A stretch of 6,974 nucleotides of DNA from an uncultured Enterocloster sp. Lineage in GTDB: Bacteria > Bacillota > Clostridia > Lachnospirales > Lachnospiraceae. The stretch spans positions 1 through 6,974 of the forward strand of contig CALWMT010000144.1 of assembly GCA_944382045.1 (NCBI GenBank), in the 5' to 3' direction. The notes beneath the pieces are model-generated. The model worked only from the letters and a program-made list of their open reading frames with translations. It searched no databases and was not told the DNA's origin. The translations under genes were made by a program, and so were the position numbers. Shown here one piece after another: positions 1 through 5,444 of this stretch (position 1 is its first letter; each line of letters starts with the position of its first letter).

Positions 1-522
1 GATCGCTGCCGGCGGGATAATATTCTTGAGCTCCACCCGGGTCACCTTGATCCCCCAGGGATCCGTAGCGATGTCCAGGGACTCCTGCATCTTGGCATTG
101 ATGGTCTCCCGGGAGGTCAGCGTCTCATCCAGCTCCAGATCGCCGATGATATTCCGCAGGGTGGTGGCTGTCAGGTTTTCAATCGCCTGGAGAGGCCGCT
201 CCACCCCGTAGGCATAGAGCTTCGGGTCCGTGATGTAATAGAACACCACGGTATCAATCTGCATGGTGACATTGTCCTTGGTGATCACAGGCTGGGGCGG
301 AAAATCCTCCACCTGCTCCCGCAGGTCCACTCTTCTGGCCACCCGGTCAATGAAGGGAACCAGAAAATGAATTCCCACCCCATAGGTCCCCAGATAAGCG
401 CCCAGCCGCTCCACCACCAGGGCCCTGGCCTGGGGCACAATGCGCACCGATGTGGACAGGATAAATAAAATAATCAGTGCAATGATAATAAAAGCCATAA
501 ATCCTCCGATTGCTGCAAACAT
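1..522 (-). CDS. SPFH/band-7 domain membrane protein (stomatin/QmcA-like), 3' part outside window
   Basis: This is the N-terminal 174 residues of an SPFH (stomatin/prohibitin/flotillin/HflK) protein; the reading frame runs off the left edge. The start ATG at 522 is preceded by TAGGAGGC at 540-533, a good ribosome site. Residues about 2-23 form one hydrophobic membrane anchor (AFIIIALIILFIL). The band-7 domain follows, with IVPQARALVVERLG at 28-41, GIHFLVPFIDRV at 50-61, VITKDNV at 79-85 and the conserved block IIGDLELDETLTSRE at 125-139. Family members oligomerise on the inner face of the membrane and organise microdomains or assist membrane-protein quality control. The gene begins 57 nt after an nfeD-type gene on the same strand, the usual partner arrangement. 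The family call is secure; the exact subfamily (QmcA, YbbK-like or stomatin) is inferred. The missing C-terminus would normally hold a coiled coil. Confidence 0.93.
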   Translation of the reverse strand, partial: MFAAIGGFMAFIIIALIILFILSTSVRIVPQARALVVERLGAYLGTYGVGIHFLVPFIDRVARRVDLREQVEDFPPQPVITKDNVTMQIDTVVFYYITDPKLYAYGVERPLQAIENLTATTLRNIIGDLELDETLTSRETINAKMQESLDIATDPWGIKVTRVELKNIIPPAAI

Positions 523-579
523 ACTCTTAGACGCCTCCTATCATTTTAATTTATATAGTAATTGCTCTTCCCGGCCTTC

Positions 580-1008
580 TCAGTCCTGGGGCTCCGCCGC
601 CACAAGAAGCTTCGCTCCGCTGACCGCCTTGACGACGACTGAGGTCCCCGGAAGGAAGCGCTCTCCCTCCCTGTACGCCCGGGCAAGCCAGGTCTCCCCG
701 GCCAGCACCGCACTTCCTGAGCCTGCGTCCACCGTCTCCTTGACAACTGCCCTGCGCCCAATCAGGCCGTCCACATTGGTTGGAGTCTTCTTCTCCTGAA
801 CGTATCGGGAGGCCGCAGGCCGCACCAGGAAAAACAACAAAAAGGATACCGCGACAAACACTGCCAGCTGAAGCCGGATCCCCGCCCCCAGCACTTGAAC
901 CACCAGGGCTGTCAGCGCTCCCCCCGCAAACCAGATGCTGGTGAGGGACACCGTCAAAGCCTCCGCTGCCAAAAACACCACAAACGCCGCAAGCCATACC
1001 ACTGTCAT
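580..1008 (-). CDS. Short NfeD-family membrane protein with C-terminal OB-fold domain
   Basis: This 142-residue protein has the short NfeD architecture. Hydrophobic segments lie at about 3-23, 27-43 and 46-63. A soluble beta-rich domain at about 80-138 has the NfeD OB-fold pattern: GLIGRRAVV at 81-89, a GETWLARA block at 104-111 and PGTSVVVKAVSGAKLLV at 120-136. It lacks the N-terminal ClpP-like serine protease region of long NfeD proteins, so no protease activity is expected. The start ATG at 1008 has AAAGGAGG a few bases upstream, and a promoter-like sequence lies at 1055-1082. Short NfeD proteins are encoded next to SPFH proteins and are thought to bind them in the membrane. The downstream SPFH gene fits this, and the two are probably co-transcribed. 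The family is clear; the physiological role is inferred from family and context. Confidence 0.9.
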   Translation of the reverse strand: MTVVWLAAFVVFLAAEALTVSLTSIWFAGGALTALVVQVLGAGIRLQLAVFVAVSFLLFFLVRPAASRYVQEKKTPTNVDGLIGRRAVVKETVDAGSGSAVLAGETWLARAYREGERFLPGTSVVVKAVSGAKLLVAAEPQD

Positions 1009-1054
1009 GAGTCTGCCTCCTTTCCCTCTGCCCGCTGCTTAAGCTGTTACCTCC

Positions 1055-1082
1055 ATTCTATCATACCTTTAGTTAAAATCAA
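1055..1082 (-). promoter_or_regulatory. Predicted sigma-A promoter for the nfeD-SPFH unit
   Basis: Reading the minus strand, a -35-like TTGATT (1082-1077), a 16-nt spacer and a -10 TAGAAT (1060-1055) are present. TGA directly before the -10 gives an extended -10 (TGn). Transcription would start near 1048, leaving about a 40-nt leader before the nfeD ATG. The alternative -10 TATGAT, 5 bases further upstream, pairs less well with a -35. This is sequence inspection only. Confidence 0.55.
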
Positions 1083-1090
1083 TCAAAGGA

Positions 1091-1119
1091 TTGAAAATTA
1101 AGAAACTTGTTAGTATACT
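1091..1119 (+). promoter_or_regulatory. Predicted sigma-A promoter for ansA-azlC-azlD
   Basis: TTGAAA (1091-1096), an exactly 17-nt AT-rich spacer and TATACT (1114-1119) each differ from the sigma-A consensus at one position. Transcription would start near 1126, producing a leader of about 175 nt that carries the hairpins at 1139-1251 before the ansA start at 1300. This is the best promoter match I see in the window. The divergent promoter's -35 is only 8 bp away. Confidence 0.7.
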
Positions 1120-1138
1120 GGTAAGCAATGAGGACGGC

Positions 1139-1203
1139 GAAAGGGAAGGTGCAGGACTGGGCGTCAAGCCCGCTTGTAAGACCGGTCCTGCACCTTCCCT
1201 TTC
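1139..1203 (+). repeat. Large hairpin in the ansA leader (19-bp perfect inverted repeat, 22 bp with one G-U)
   Basis: The arms 1139-1157 and 1185-1203 are exact reverse complements (GAAAGGGAAGGTGCAGGAC and its complement). In RNA the stem extends to 1139-1160 with 1182-1203 through a U-G and two G-C pairs, leaving a 21-nt loop. Within the loop CAAG (1165-1168) can pair with CTTG (1173-1176). No T-run follows on either strand, so it is not a standard intrinsic terminator. It may be a cis-acting leader structure or an intergenic palindromic repeat; neither can be decided from one copy. Confidence 0.85.
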
Positions 1204-1222
1204 ATCGGACGAATGTCCGATG
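1203..1222 (+). repeat. Second leader hairpin, 8-bp perfect stem
   Basis: CATCGGAC (1203-1210) and GTCCGATG (1215-1222) pair perfectly around a GAAT loop. It abuts the large hairpin, sharing base 1203, and is directly followed by a third hairpin. No terminator-like T-run follows. Confidence 0.75.
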
Positions 1223-1251
1223 CTTCTTGTCCGGCACCGCCGGACAAGAAG
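1223..1251 (+). repeat. Third leader hairpin, 13-bp perfect stem
   Basis: CTTCTTGTCCGGC (1223-1235) and GCCGGACAAGAAG (1239-1251) are exact reverse complements separated by ACC. In RNA the innermost G-C pair would probably open to give a larger loop. The following sequence is ATACGCC with no T-tract, so termination is unlikely. A further self-complementary GTCCGGAC lies at 1259-1266, ahead of the ansA ribosome site. Confidence 0.8.
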
Positions 1252-1299
1252 ATACGCCGTCCGGACCCACATCCGCGGCAGCGTGAAAGGAGCATTCAT

Positions 1300-2304
1300 A
1301 TGAAACACATCCTGCTTTTAGGCACCGGCGGCACCATCGCCTGCAAACGCACGGAAGACGGCTTAAAGCCCGTCATCACCTCCGATGAGATCCTCACCTA
1401 CGTGCCGGGCGTCCAGGAATTCTGCCGGATCGACAGCATCCAGATTTTCAATATTGACAGCACCAACATCCAGCCCCGTCACTGGCTGGCCATAACCGAA
1501 GCCATCAAGGAGCGCTACGACAGCTACGACGGCTTTGTGATCACCCACGGCACTGACACCATGGCCTACACAGCGGCGGCCTTATCCTACCTGATACAGC
1601 ATTCCCCGAAACCCATCGTCATAACCGGAGCCCAGAAGCCCATCGACATGGAAAATACGGACGCCCGGACCAACCTGATGGACAGCCTCCGCTTTGCCGC
1701 CTGCCCCCGGGCCCACGACGTCAGCATTGTCTTTGACGGGAAGGTTATCGCGGGCACCCGTGGGAAAAAGGAGCGCACCAAGAGCTACGACGCATTTTCC
1801 AGCATCAACTTTCCCTTCATCGCCATCATCCAGGAGGAGCACATCCTGTTTTACCTGGACGACAAGGACCAGGCCCCGAAGGAGCCGGCCTTCTACACCC
1901 AGCTGGACGCGAACGTAGGCCTCTTAAAGCTCATCCCCTCCCTGGACGCCTCCCTCTTAGACTACATGGCGGACCGCTACGACGCGGTGATCGTCGAGTC
2001 CTTCGGCGTGGGCGGCCTGCCCTCCTATGAGGACGGCGGCTATTACCGGGCCGTGGCGCGCTGGACTGCCCTGGGAAAGATCGTGATCATGACCACCCAG
2101 GTCACCAATGAGGGCAGCAACATGTCCGTCTACGAGGTGGGACGGAACATAAAAAAAGAATTCGGCCTCTTAGAGGCCTACGACATGACCCTGGAAGCCG
2201 CAGTGACAAAGACCATGTGGATTCTGGGCCAGACAAGGGATCCGGAAAAAATCCGCTCCCTCTTCTACCAAACAATAAACAGGGATGTCCTGTGGAAAGC
2301 CTGA
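1300..2304 (+). CDS. ansA: Type I (cytosolic) L-asparaginase
   Basis: The gene encodes a 334-residue asparaginase that hydrolyses L-asparagine to aspartate and ammonia in the cytoplasm. The N-terminal signature GTGGTIA (8-14) carries nucleophile Thr12. The second signature ITHGTDTMAYTA (81-92) carries Thr85 and Asp86. Lys161 in RTKSYDAFSS matches the family's catalytic lysine, and Ser54 in NIDST is the usual substrate-binding serine. No signal peptide is present and the length is close to E. coli AnsA (about 338), both supporting type I. The start ATG at 1300 has AAAGGAG at 1286-1292 with a 7-nt spacer. An in-frame ATG at 1213 would add 29 residues through leader hairpins and has no ribosome site, so I reject it. 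It is probably the first gene of an operon with azlC and azlD, whose start lies 10 nt after its stop. Confidence 0.95.
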   Translation: MKHILLLGTGGTIACKRTEDGLKPVITSDEILTYVPGVQEFCRIDSIQIFNIDSTNIQPRHWLAITEAIKERYDSYDGFVITHGTDTMAYTAAALSYLIQHSPKPIVITGAQKPIDMENTDARTNLMDSLRFAACPRAHDVSIVFDGKVIAGTRGKKERTKSYDAFSSINFPFIAIIQEEHILFYLDDKDQAPKEPAFYTQLDANVGLLKLIPSLDASLLDYMADRYDAVIVESFGVGGLPSYEDGGYYRAVARWTALGKIVIMTTQVTNEGSNMSVYEVGRNIKKEFGLLEAYDMTLEAAVTKTMWILGQTRDPEKIRSLFYQTINRDVLWKA

Positions 2305-2314
2305 GAAAACCATC

Positions 2315-3031
2315 ATGACACAATCCATCCGACAATTCCGCCAGGGGCTTGCCGACGGCGTTCCCATCGGCCTTGGCTACCTGGCCGTATCCTTTACCTT
2401 TGGCATCATGGCAGCGGGAATGGGGCTTAACACGCCGGAAGCCGTTCTCATGTCCTTCACCAACCTGACCAGCGCCGGTCAGTTCGCGGCCCTCAGCCTC
2501 ATACAGGCCGGCGCTCCCCTTATGGAAATGGCGGCCACCCAGCTCGTCATCAATCTGCGCTACTGCCTCATGTCCTGCGCCCTCTCCCAGAAGCTGGCCA
2601 CGGACACCCCATTTCTCCACCGTCTTCTCGTGTCCTACGGGGTGACGGATGAAATTTTCGGGGTATCCGTGTGCCGGCAGGGGGACTTAAGTCCCTTCTA
2701 TAACTATGGGCTCATGGCGGCGGCTGTCCCCGGCTGGACCCTGGGCACGCTCCTTGGCGCGCTCTCGGGAAGCCTCCTGCCAGCCCGCCTGTTAAGCGCC
2801 TTAAGCGTAGCACTCTACGGCATGTTCCTGGCTGTGGTGATCCCCCCGTCCAGGGGAAATGCCGTCCTGGCCGGCGTGGTCCTCACCTCCATGGCCTTAA
2901 GCGCCCTTTTTGCATGGCTGCCCGTCCTAAATGAACTGTCCTCGGGCTTTACCATCATTTTGCTCACCATCCTCATCGCCGGGGGAGCCGCCTGGCTCTT
3001 TCCCGTAAAAGAGGACGCCCCGCCGTCCTAA
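2315..3031 (+). CDS. azlC: AzlC family amino-acid exporter, large subunit
   Basis: This 238-residue, strongly hydrophobic protein matches AzlC, the large subunit of the LIV-E-type exporter known from B. subtilis azaleucine resistance. Recognisable family features are the N-terminal GLADGVPIGLGYLAVSFTFG (11-30), SAGQF (53-57), INLRYCLMS (79-87) and VTDEIFGVS (110-118). Several membrane segments follow at about 131-155, 158-178, 183-203 and 211-229. I chose the ATG at 2315, 10 nt after the ansA stop, with a weak GAGAAA in front. An in-frame ATG at 2285 overlaps ansA by 20 bp, adds 10 residues and has a poorly spaced AGGG. Family transporters export branched-chain amino acids; B. subtilis AzlCD is also linked to histidine export. 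The substrate here is unknown. The stop codon sits in the loop of a small hairpin. Confidence 0.92.
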   Translation: MTQSIRQFRQGLADGVPIGLGYLAVSFTFGIMAAGMGLNTPEAVLMSFTNLTSAGQFAALSLIQAGAPLMEMAATQLVINLRYCLMSCALSQKLATDTPFLHRLLVSYGVTDEIFGVSVCRQGDLSPFYNYGLMAAAVPGWTLGTLLGALSGSLLPARLLSALSVALYGMFLAVVIPPSRGNAVLAGVVLTSMALSALFAWLPVLNELSSGFTIILLTILIAGGAAWLFPVKEDAPPS

Positions 3032-3072
3032 AGGGCGGCAAAACCTCGATGCCAGCCGTCTTAAAAGGCGGC
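3022..3072 (+). repeat. Two tandem near-identical 18-nt hairpins across the azlC-azlD junction
   Basis: Unit 1 (3022-3039) is GCCGTCC-TAAA-GGGCGGC and unit 2 (3055-3072) is GCCGTCT-TAAA-AGGCGGC, 16 of 18 bases identical. Each folds into a 7-bp stem (one G-U) with a UAAA loop. The two differing bases pair with each other, C-G in unit 1 and U-A in unit 2, so the stem is preserved. The azlC TAA stop occupies the loop of unit 1. No T-tract follows either unit, so they are not intrinsic terminators. A role in transcript stability or in setting azlD levels is possible but unproven. Confidence 0.75.
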
Positions 3073-3138
3073 GGAGTCTTCGCAACAGGCCTTCCTGCGC
3101 CCGGCAGCAGAGCTTTCACGAAAAAAAGGAGGAAATCC

Positions 3139-3447
3139 ATGAACCCTCATACCCTTGCCTACATCCTCGTCATGGCAGCCGTGACCTATCTCATCCGCAT
3201 GCTGCCTCTAACCCTGATACGCGGGCAGATCCGCAGTCCATTTATCCGCTCCTTCTTATATTATGTGCCCTATGTGACGCTGTCCGTCATGACCTTCCCT
3301 GCCATTCTCACCGCCACCTCCTCCATCTGGTCCGGAGCGGCGGCCCTGGCAGCGGCCGTGCTTCTGGCCTACCGGGGAAAAAGCCTCTTCCAGGTGTCCC
3401 TGGCGGCCTGCGCTGTGGTATTTGTCCTAGAGCTGTTCCTGTGCTGA
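3139..3447 (+). CDS. azlD: AzlD family amino-acid exporter, small subunit
   Basis: This 102-residue membrane protein has the AzlD pattern: VTYLIRMLPL (15-24, with the family's conserved Arg20 and Pro23), FLYYVPYVTLSVMTFPAIL (39-57), and further hydrophobic segments at about 64-77 and 84-101. It is the small partner of AzlC; both are needed for export in B. subtilis. The ATG at 3139 has AAGGAGG (3126-3132) with a 6-nt spacer, and the length is normal for the family. An in-frame ATG at 3049 would add 30 residues rich in Gly, Lys and Arg through a hairpin and is not credible. A gap of 107 nt separates it from azlC, unusually wide for this pair. Its last 21 bases overlap the 3' end of the convergent alkD-like gene. 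Confidence 0.92.
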   Translation: MNPHTLAYILVMAAVTYLIRMLPLTLIRGQIRSPFIRSFLYYVPYVTLSVMTFPAILTATSSIWSGAAALAAAVLLAYRGKSLFQVSLAACAVVFVLELFLC

Positions 3448-4194
3448 AAGCGCCCTGGTGCTTTTGCGCCTCATGGACCGGATCCGCGCCTTGGTCTCCC
3501 GGTCCACCCGGAAGGACTCCGTGATCTTCTGCAGGGCCTTGTTGTAGGTCCAGTCGTCCAGGCGGCTGTCCCGCAGATACTCCATCACCTGCTCTGGAAA
3601 ATGCACGAAATAAATGGAAAGCGCCCATGCGGCCCCCATCCTGGCATAATAGCCCGGATGGCTGGTTTGGTCAATCAGTGCCAGGGCCCGCTCCAGATAC
3701 TCCTCCTTTACAAAATGGGAGAGAAGCATAACCAGCCCAAAGCGGATCTCATATTCCTCTTCCGATTTAAAATAGGGCTGAATAAATTCCCAGGCCTCGG
3801 CCTGGTATTTTTCTGCCGCCTTCAGGCTGCCGCATATCAGATCGCAGACCGCCCAGCTGTCAATGGCCGGGACAAAGGCCCTGACATGGGGCTCTGCCTC
3901 CGTCCAGCTCTTTATTTTCCCAATGCAGAGTCCCCAGATAATCCTCTCATCGTAGCAGGGCAGAGGGCCGTCCTCTTTTCCCGAAAGGATCCGCTCCATC
4001 TCCTCTATGTACGCCGCCCGCTCACTGGCTGAAAGCCCGGCGGCAAGCCTTCGCAGAACCGGTGTGCGCACGCCCAGAATGCCGGATATACCCGGCAGCA
4101 GTCCCTGGTGGAATTCTCTGTATTTCTCATCCGCAGCCGCAAGAAGTCCCTCGTAAACCCGGGCCCGCAGGCCGCATCTCTTCTGCTCTTCCAT
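3427..4194 (-). CDS. AlkD-like DNA alkylation repair protein (HEAT-like repeat DNA glycosylase)
   Basis: This 255-residue, helix-rich protein fits the AlkD family, which excises N3- and N7-alkylated purines by base excision repair using a HEAT-like repeat scaffold. Family blocks seen are GVRTPVLRRLA (41-51), IDSWAVCDLICGSLK (111-125), EIRFGLVMLLSHF (149-161) and MGAAWALSIYFVHFP (186-200). Trp114, Asp118, Arg151 and Trp190 line up by spacing with B. cereus AlkD Trp109, Asp113, Arg148 and Trp187, so the active-site set appears intact. The tail from about 231 is basic. The ATG at 4194 has AAGGAGG (4206-4200) 5 nt upstream. It starts 18 nt after the hemW stop, so it is probably the third gene of lepA-hemW. 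Its stop lies inside azlD. Family is secure; substrate range is inferred. Confidence 0.9.
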   Translation of the reverse strand: MEEQKRCGLRARVYEGLLAAADEKYREFHQGLLPGISGILGVRTPVLRRLAAGLSASERAAYIEEMERILSGKEDGPLPCYDERIIWGLCIGKIKSWTEAEPHVRAFVPAIDSWAVCDLICGSLKAAEKYQAEAWEFIQPYFKSEEEYEIRFGLVMLLSHFVKEEYLERALALIDQTSHPGYYARMGAAWALSIYFVHFPEQVMEYLRDSRLDDWTYNKALQKITESFRVDRETKARIRSMRRKSTRALSAQEQL

Positions 4195-4212
4195 CCTAAC
4201 CTCCTTGGCCTG

Positions 4213-5430
4213 TCACAGTAAAAATTCGCTGAGCACAAAATTGCTCACATCCATGCCCCATTCTGTCAGGGCAATCCGCACCCCGTCCCGCCGGATCAGC
4301 CCATCCCGCTTAAGGCGCTCCAGAACCGGGCCGTAGACCGAGGTGAGCTTTGTGCCGAACATGGCTGCGAAATCCAGCTCCGATACCCCCCGCACCATCC
4401 GCAGCCCCAGGAACATGAATTCCTCCATCCGCTCCTCCTTCGTGAGCCTCTGCACCGGGCCGTGAAGAGCTGCAAGGGCCTCCTCCCCGTCCCCGGCTGC
4501 GAAGTCCAGGCTCATGTAGGAATCCAGATCCCGCACATTGCTGAACCGGCATCCCCGCACATAGGAGGAAGCTCCCAGCCCTAAGCCCAGGTACGGCACC
4601 TCCGTCCAATAGCCGATGTTGTGCCTGCACTCCCTGCCCGGCCTGGCGTAGTTGGAGATCTCATACCGGCCATAGCCCTGGCTGTCCAGGTAAGAGCGGG
4701 TATAGGCGTAAATCTTGTACTCCGCATCCTCGTCCGGAAGGGGCGGCCACCCTCGGCCCATGTCCGCGGCCTGTCCGCTGCCTGCATGCTCCGGCCCATA
4801 GATGGCCCCGAAGGGCGTCCCCTCCTCCACGATCAGGCTGTAGGCGGAGATGTGCTCCGGCTTCAGCATAGCCGTGCGCTTTAACGTATTCTTCCAGGAA
4901 TCCAGGGTCTGCCCCGGGATCCCGCTCATAAGGTCCACGCTGATATTGGAGAATCCCTCCATTCTGGCGTACTGGAAGGTTTTCAGAAAATCCTCAAAGG
5001 AATGGATACGGCCCAGCCAGGCTAACTCCCCATTGTCCGCGGACTGGAGGCCGATGCTCAGGCGGTTGATGCCGCAGGATCGGTAGACAGGAAGCTTATT
5101 TCTAAGCAGGGTGCCCGGATTGACCTCGATGGTTGCCTCCGCCTCCGGATCCAGGGAAAAGCTCTCTCCCACCGTCTCCATAATCTTCCGGATCAAAAGA
5201 GGATCGAAAACGGAGGGGGTGCCCCCTCCGATAAAAATAGTCACCGCCTGGAACTCTCTAAGCCCATTTCCCGCTGCCCGTATCTCCCGGCACAGCTGAT
5301 CCGTGTACTCCCTGTGCACCTGGGGAAGCGCCCGGAAGGAGAGAAAATCGCAGTAATTGCATTTCTTCTCGCAGAACGGGATATGGATATAGAGCTCCAG
5401 GGGCTTTTTTCCTTGCTTATCTCTTGTCAT
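4213..5430 (-). CDS. hemW: Radical SAM heme chaperone HemW (coproporphyrinogen III oxidase-like)
   Basis: This 405-residue radical-SAM protein has the 4Fe-4S motif CEKKCNYC (Cys20, Cys24, Cys27) followed by Asp-Phe. True HemN coproporphyrinogen dehydrogenase has a fourth cysteine there, so this is HemW, a heme-binding chaperone delivering heme to membrane respiratory proteins. Other marks are FIGGGTPS (66-73), NRLSIGLQS (122-130), the HemW-type HNIGYW (270-275) and a C-terminal winged-helix-like region from about 325. The protein is slightly longer than usual HemW (about 375-390), apparently because of a loop at about 212-231. The ATG at 5430 lies 14 nt after the lepA stop with a weak AAGTGAG site; a GTG at 5436, 6 nt earlier in frame, is also possible (407 residues). 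Weak SD plus short spacing suggests translational coupling to lepA. Confidence 0.92.
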   Translation of the reverse strand: MTRDKQGKKPLELYIHIPFCEKKCNYCDFLSFRALPQVHREYTDQLCREIRAAGNGLREFQAVTIFIGGGTPSVFDPLLIRKIMETVGESFSLDPEAEATIEVNPGTLLRNKLPVYRSCGINRLSIGLQSADNGELAWLGRIHSFEDFLKTFQYARMEGFSNISVDLMSGIPGQTLDSWKNTLKRTAMLKPEHISAYSLIVEEGTPFGAIYGPEHAGSGQAADMGRGWPPLPDEDAEYKIYAYTRSYLDSQGYGRYEISNYARPGRECRHNIGYWTEVPYLGLGLGASSYVRGCRFSNVRDLDSYMSLDFAAGDGEEALAALHGPVQRLTKEERMEEFMFLGLRMVRGVSELDFAAMFGTKLTSVYGPVLERLKRDGLIRRDGVRIALTEWGMDVSNFVLSEFLL

Positions 5431-5444
5431 TCTCACTCACTTCA

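Noticed and set aside
523..579. AT-rich gap between the nfeD-type gene and the SPFH gene as a separate promoter.
   Set aside because: TATATA- and TAAAAT-like strings occur, but no -35 box at suitable spacing is seen. Read-through from the nfeD promoter explains expression more simply.
551..997. Long overlapping open frames opposite or out of frame with nfeD, ansA, azlC, hemW and lepA (for example 551-997, 2102-2620, 5424-5867).
   Set aside because: They lie entirely or mostly over clearly recognised genes, have no family features or ribosome sites, and arise from the low stop-codon density of GC-rich DNA.
1139..1251. Leader hairpins as intrinsic terminators or a T-box riboswitch.
   Set aside because: No T-tract follows any stem on either strand, and no T-box core sequence (AGGGTGG-type antiterminator motif) is present.
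1128..1286. A 52-codon open frame in the ansA leader, ATG at 1128 to a TGA overlapping the ansA ribosome site, considered as a leader peptide.
   Set aside because: It begins about 2 nt after the predicted transcription start with no ribosome site, shows no run of regulatory codons (one Asn, no Asp cluster), and runs through the inverted repeats. Other frames are also open here because the sequence is GC-rich.
1213..1299. N-terminal extension of the asparaginase from an in-frame ATG at 1213.
   Set aside because: That ATG lies at the loop of a leader hairpin without a ribosome site, and the added residues are not typical of asparaginases. The ATG at 1300 has AAAGGAG at good spacing and gives the normal N-terminus.
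3049..3138. N-terminal extension of AzlD from an ATG at 3049.
   Set aside because: It passes through the second TAAA hairpin, has no ribosome site and would give a length unusual for AzlD. The ATG at 3139 has AAGGAGG at 6 nt.
5211..5230. Palindrome with 9-bp perfect arms (CGGAGGGGG, TG, then its complement) inside hemW.
   Set aside because: On the minus strand it encodes the conserved radical-SAM motif GGGTPS (GGA GGG GGC ACC CCC TCC); Gly, Thr and Pro codons in a GC-rich genome produce the symmetry, so no separate function is needed.
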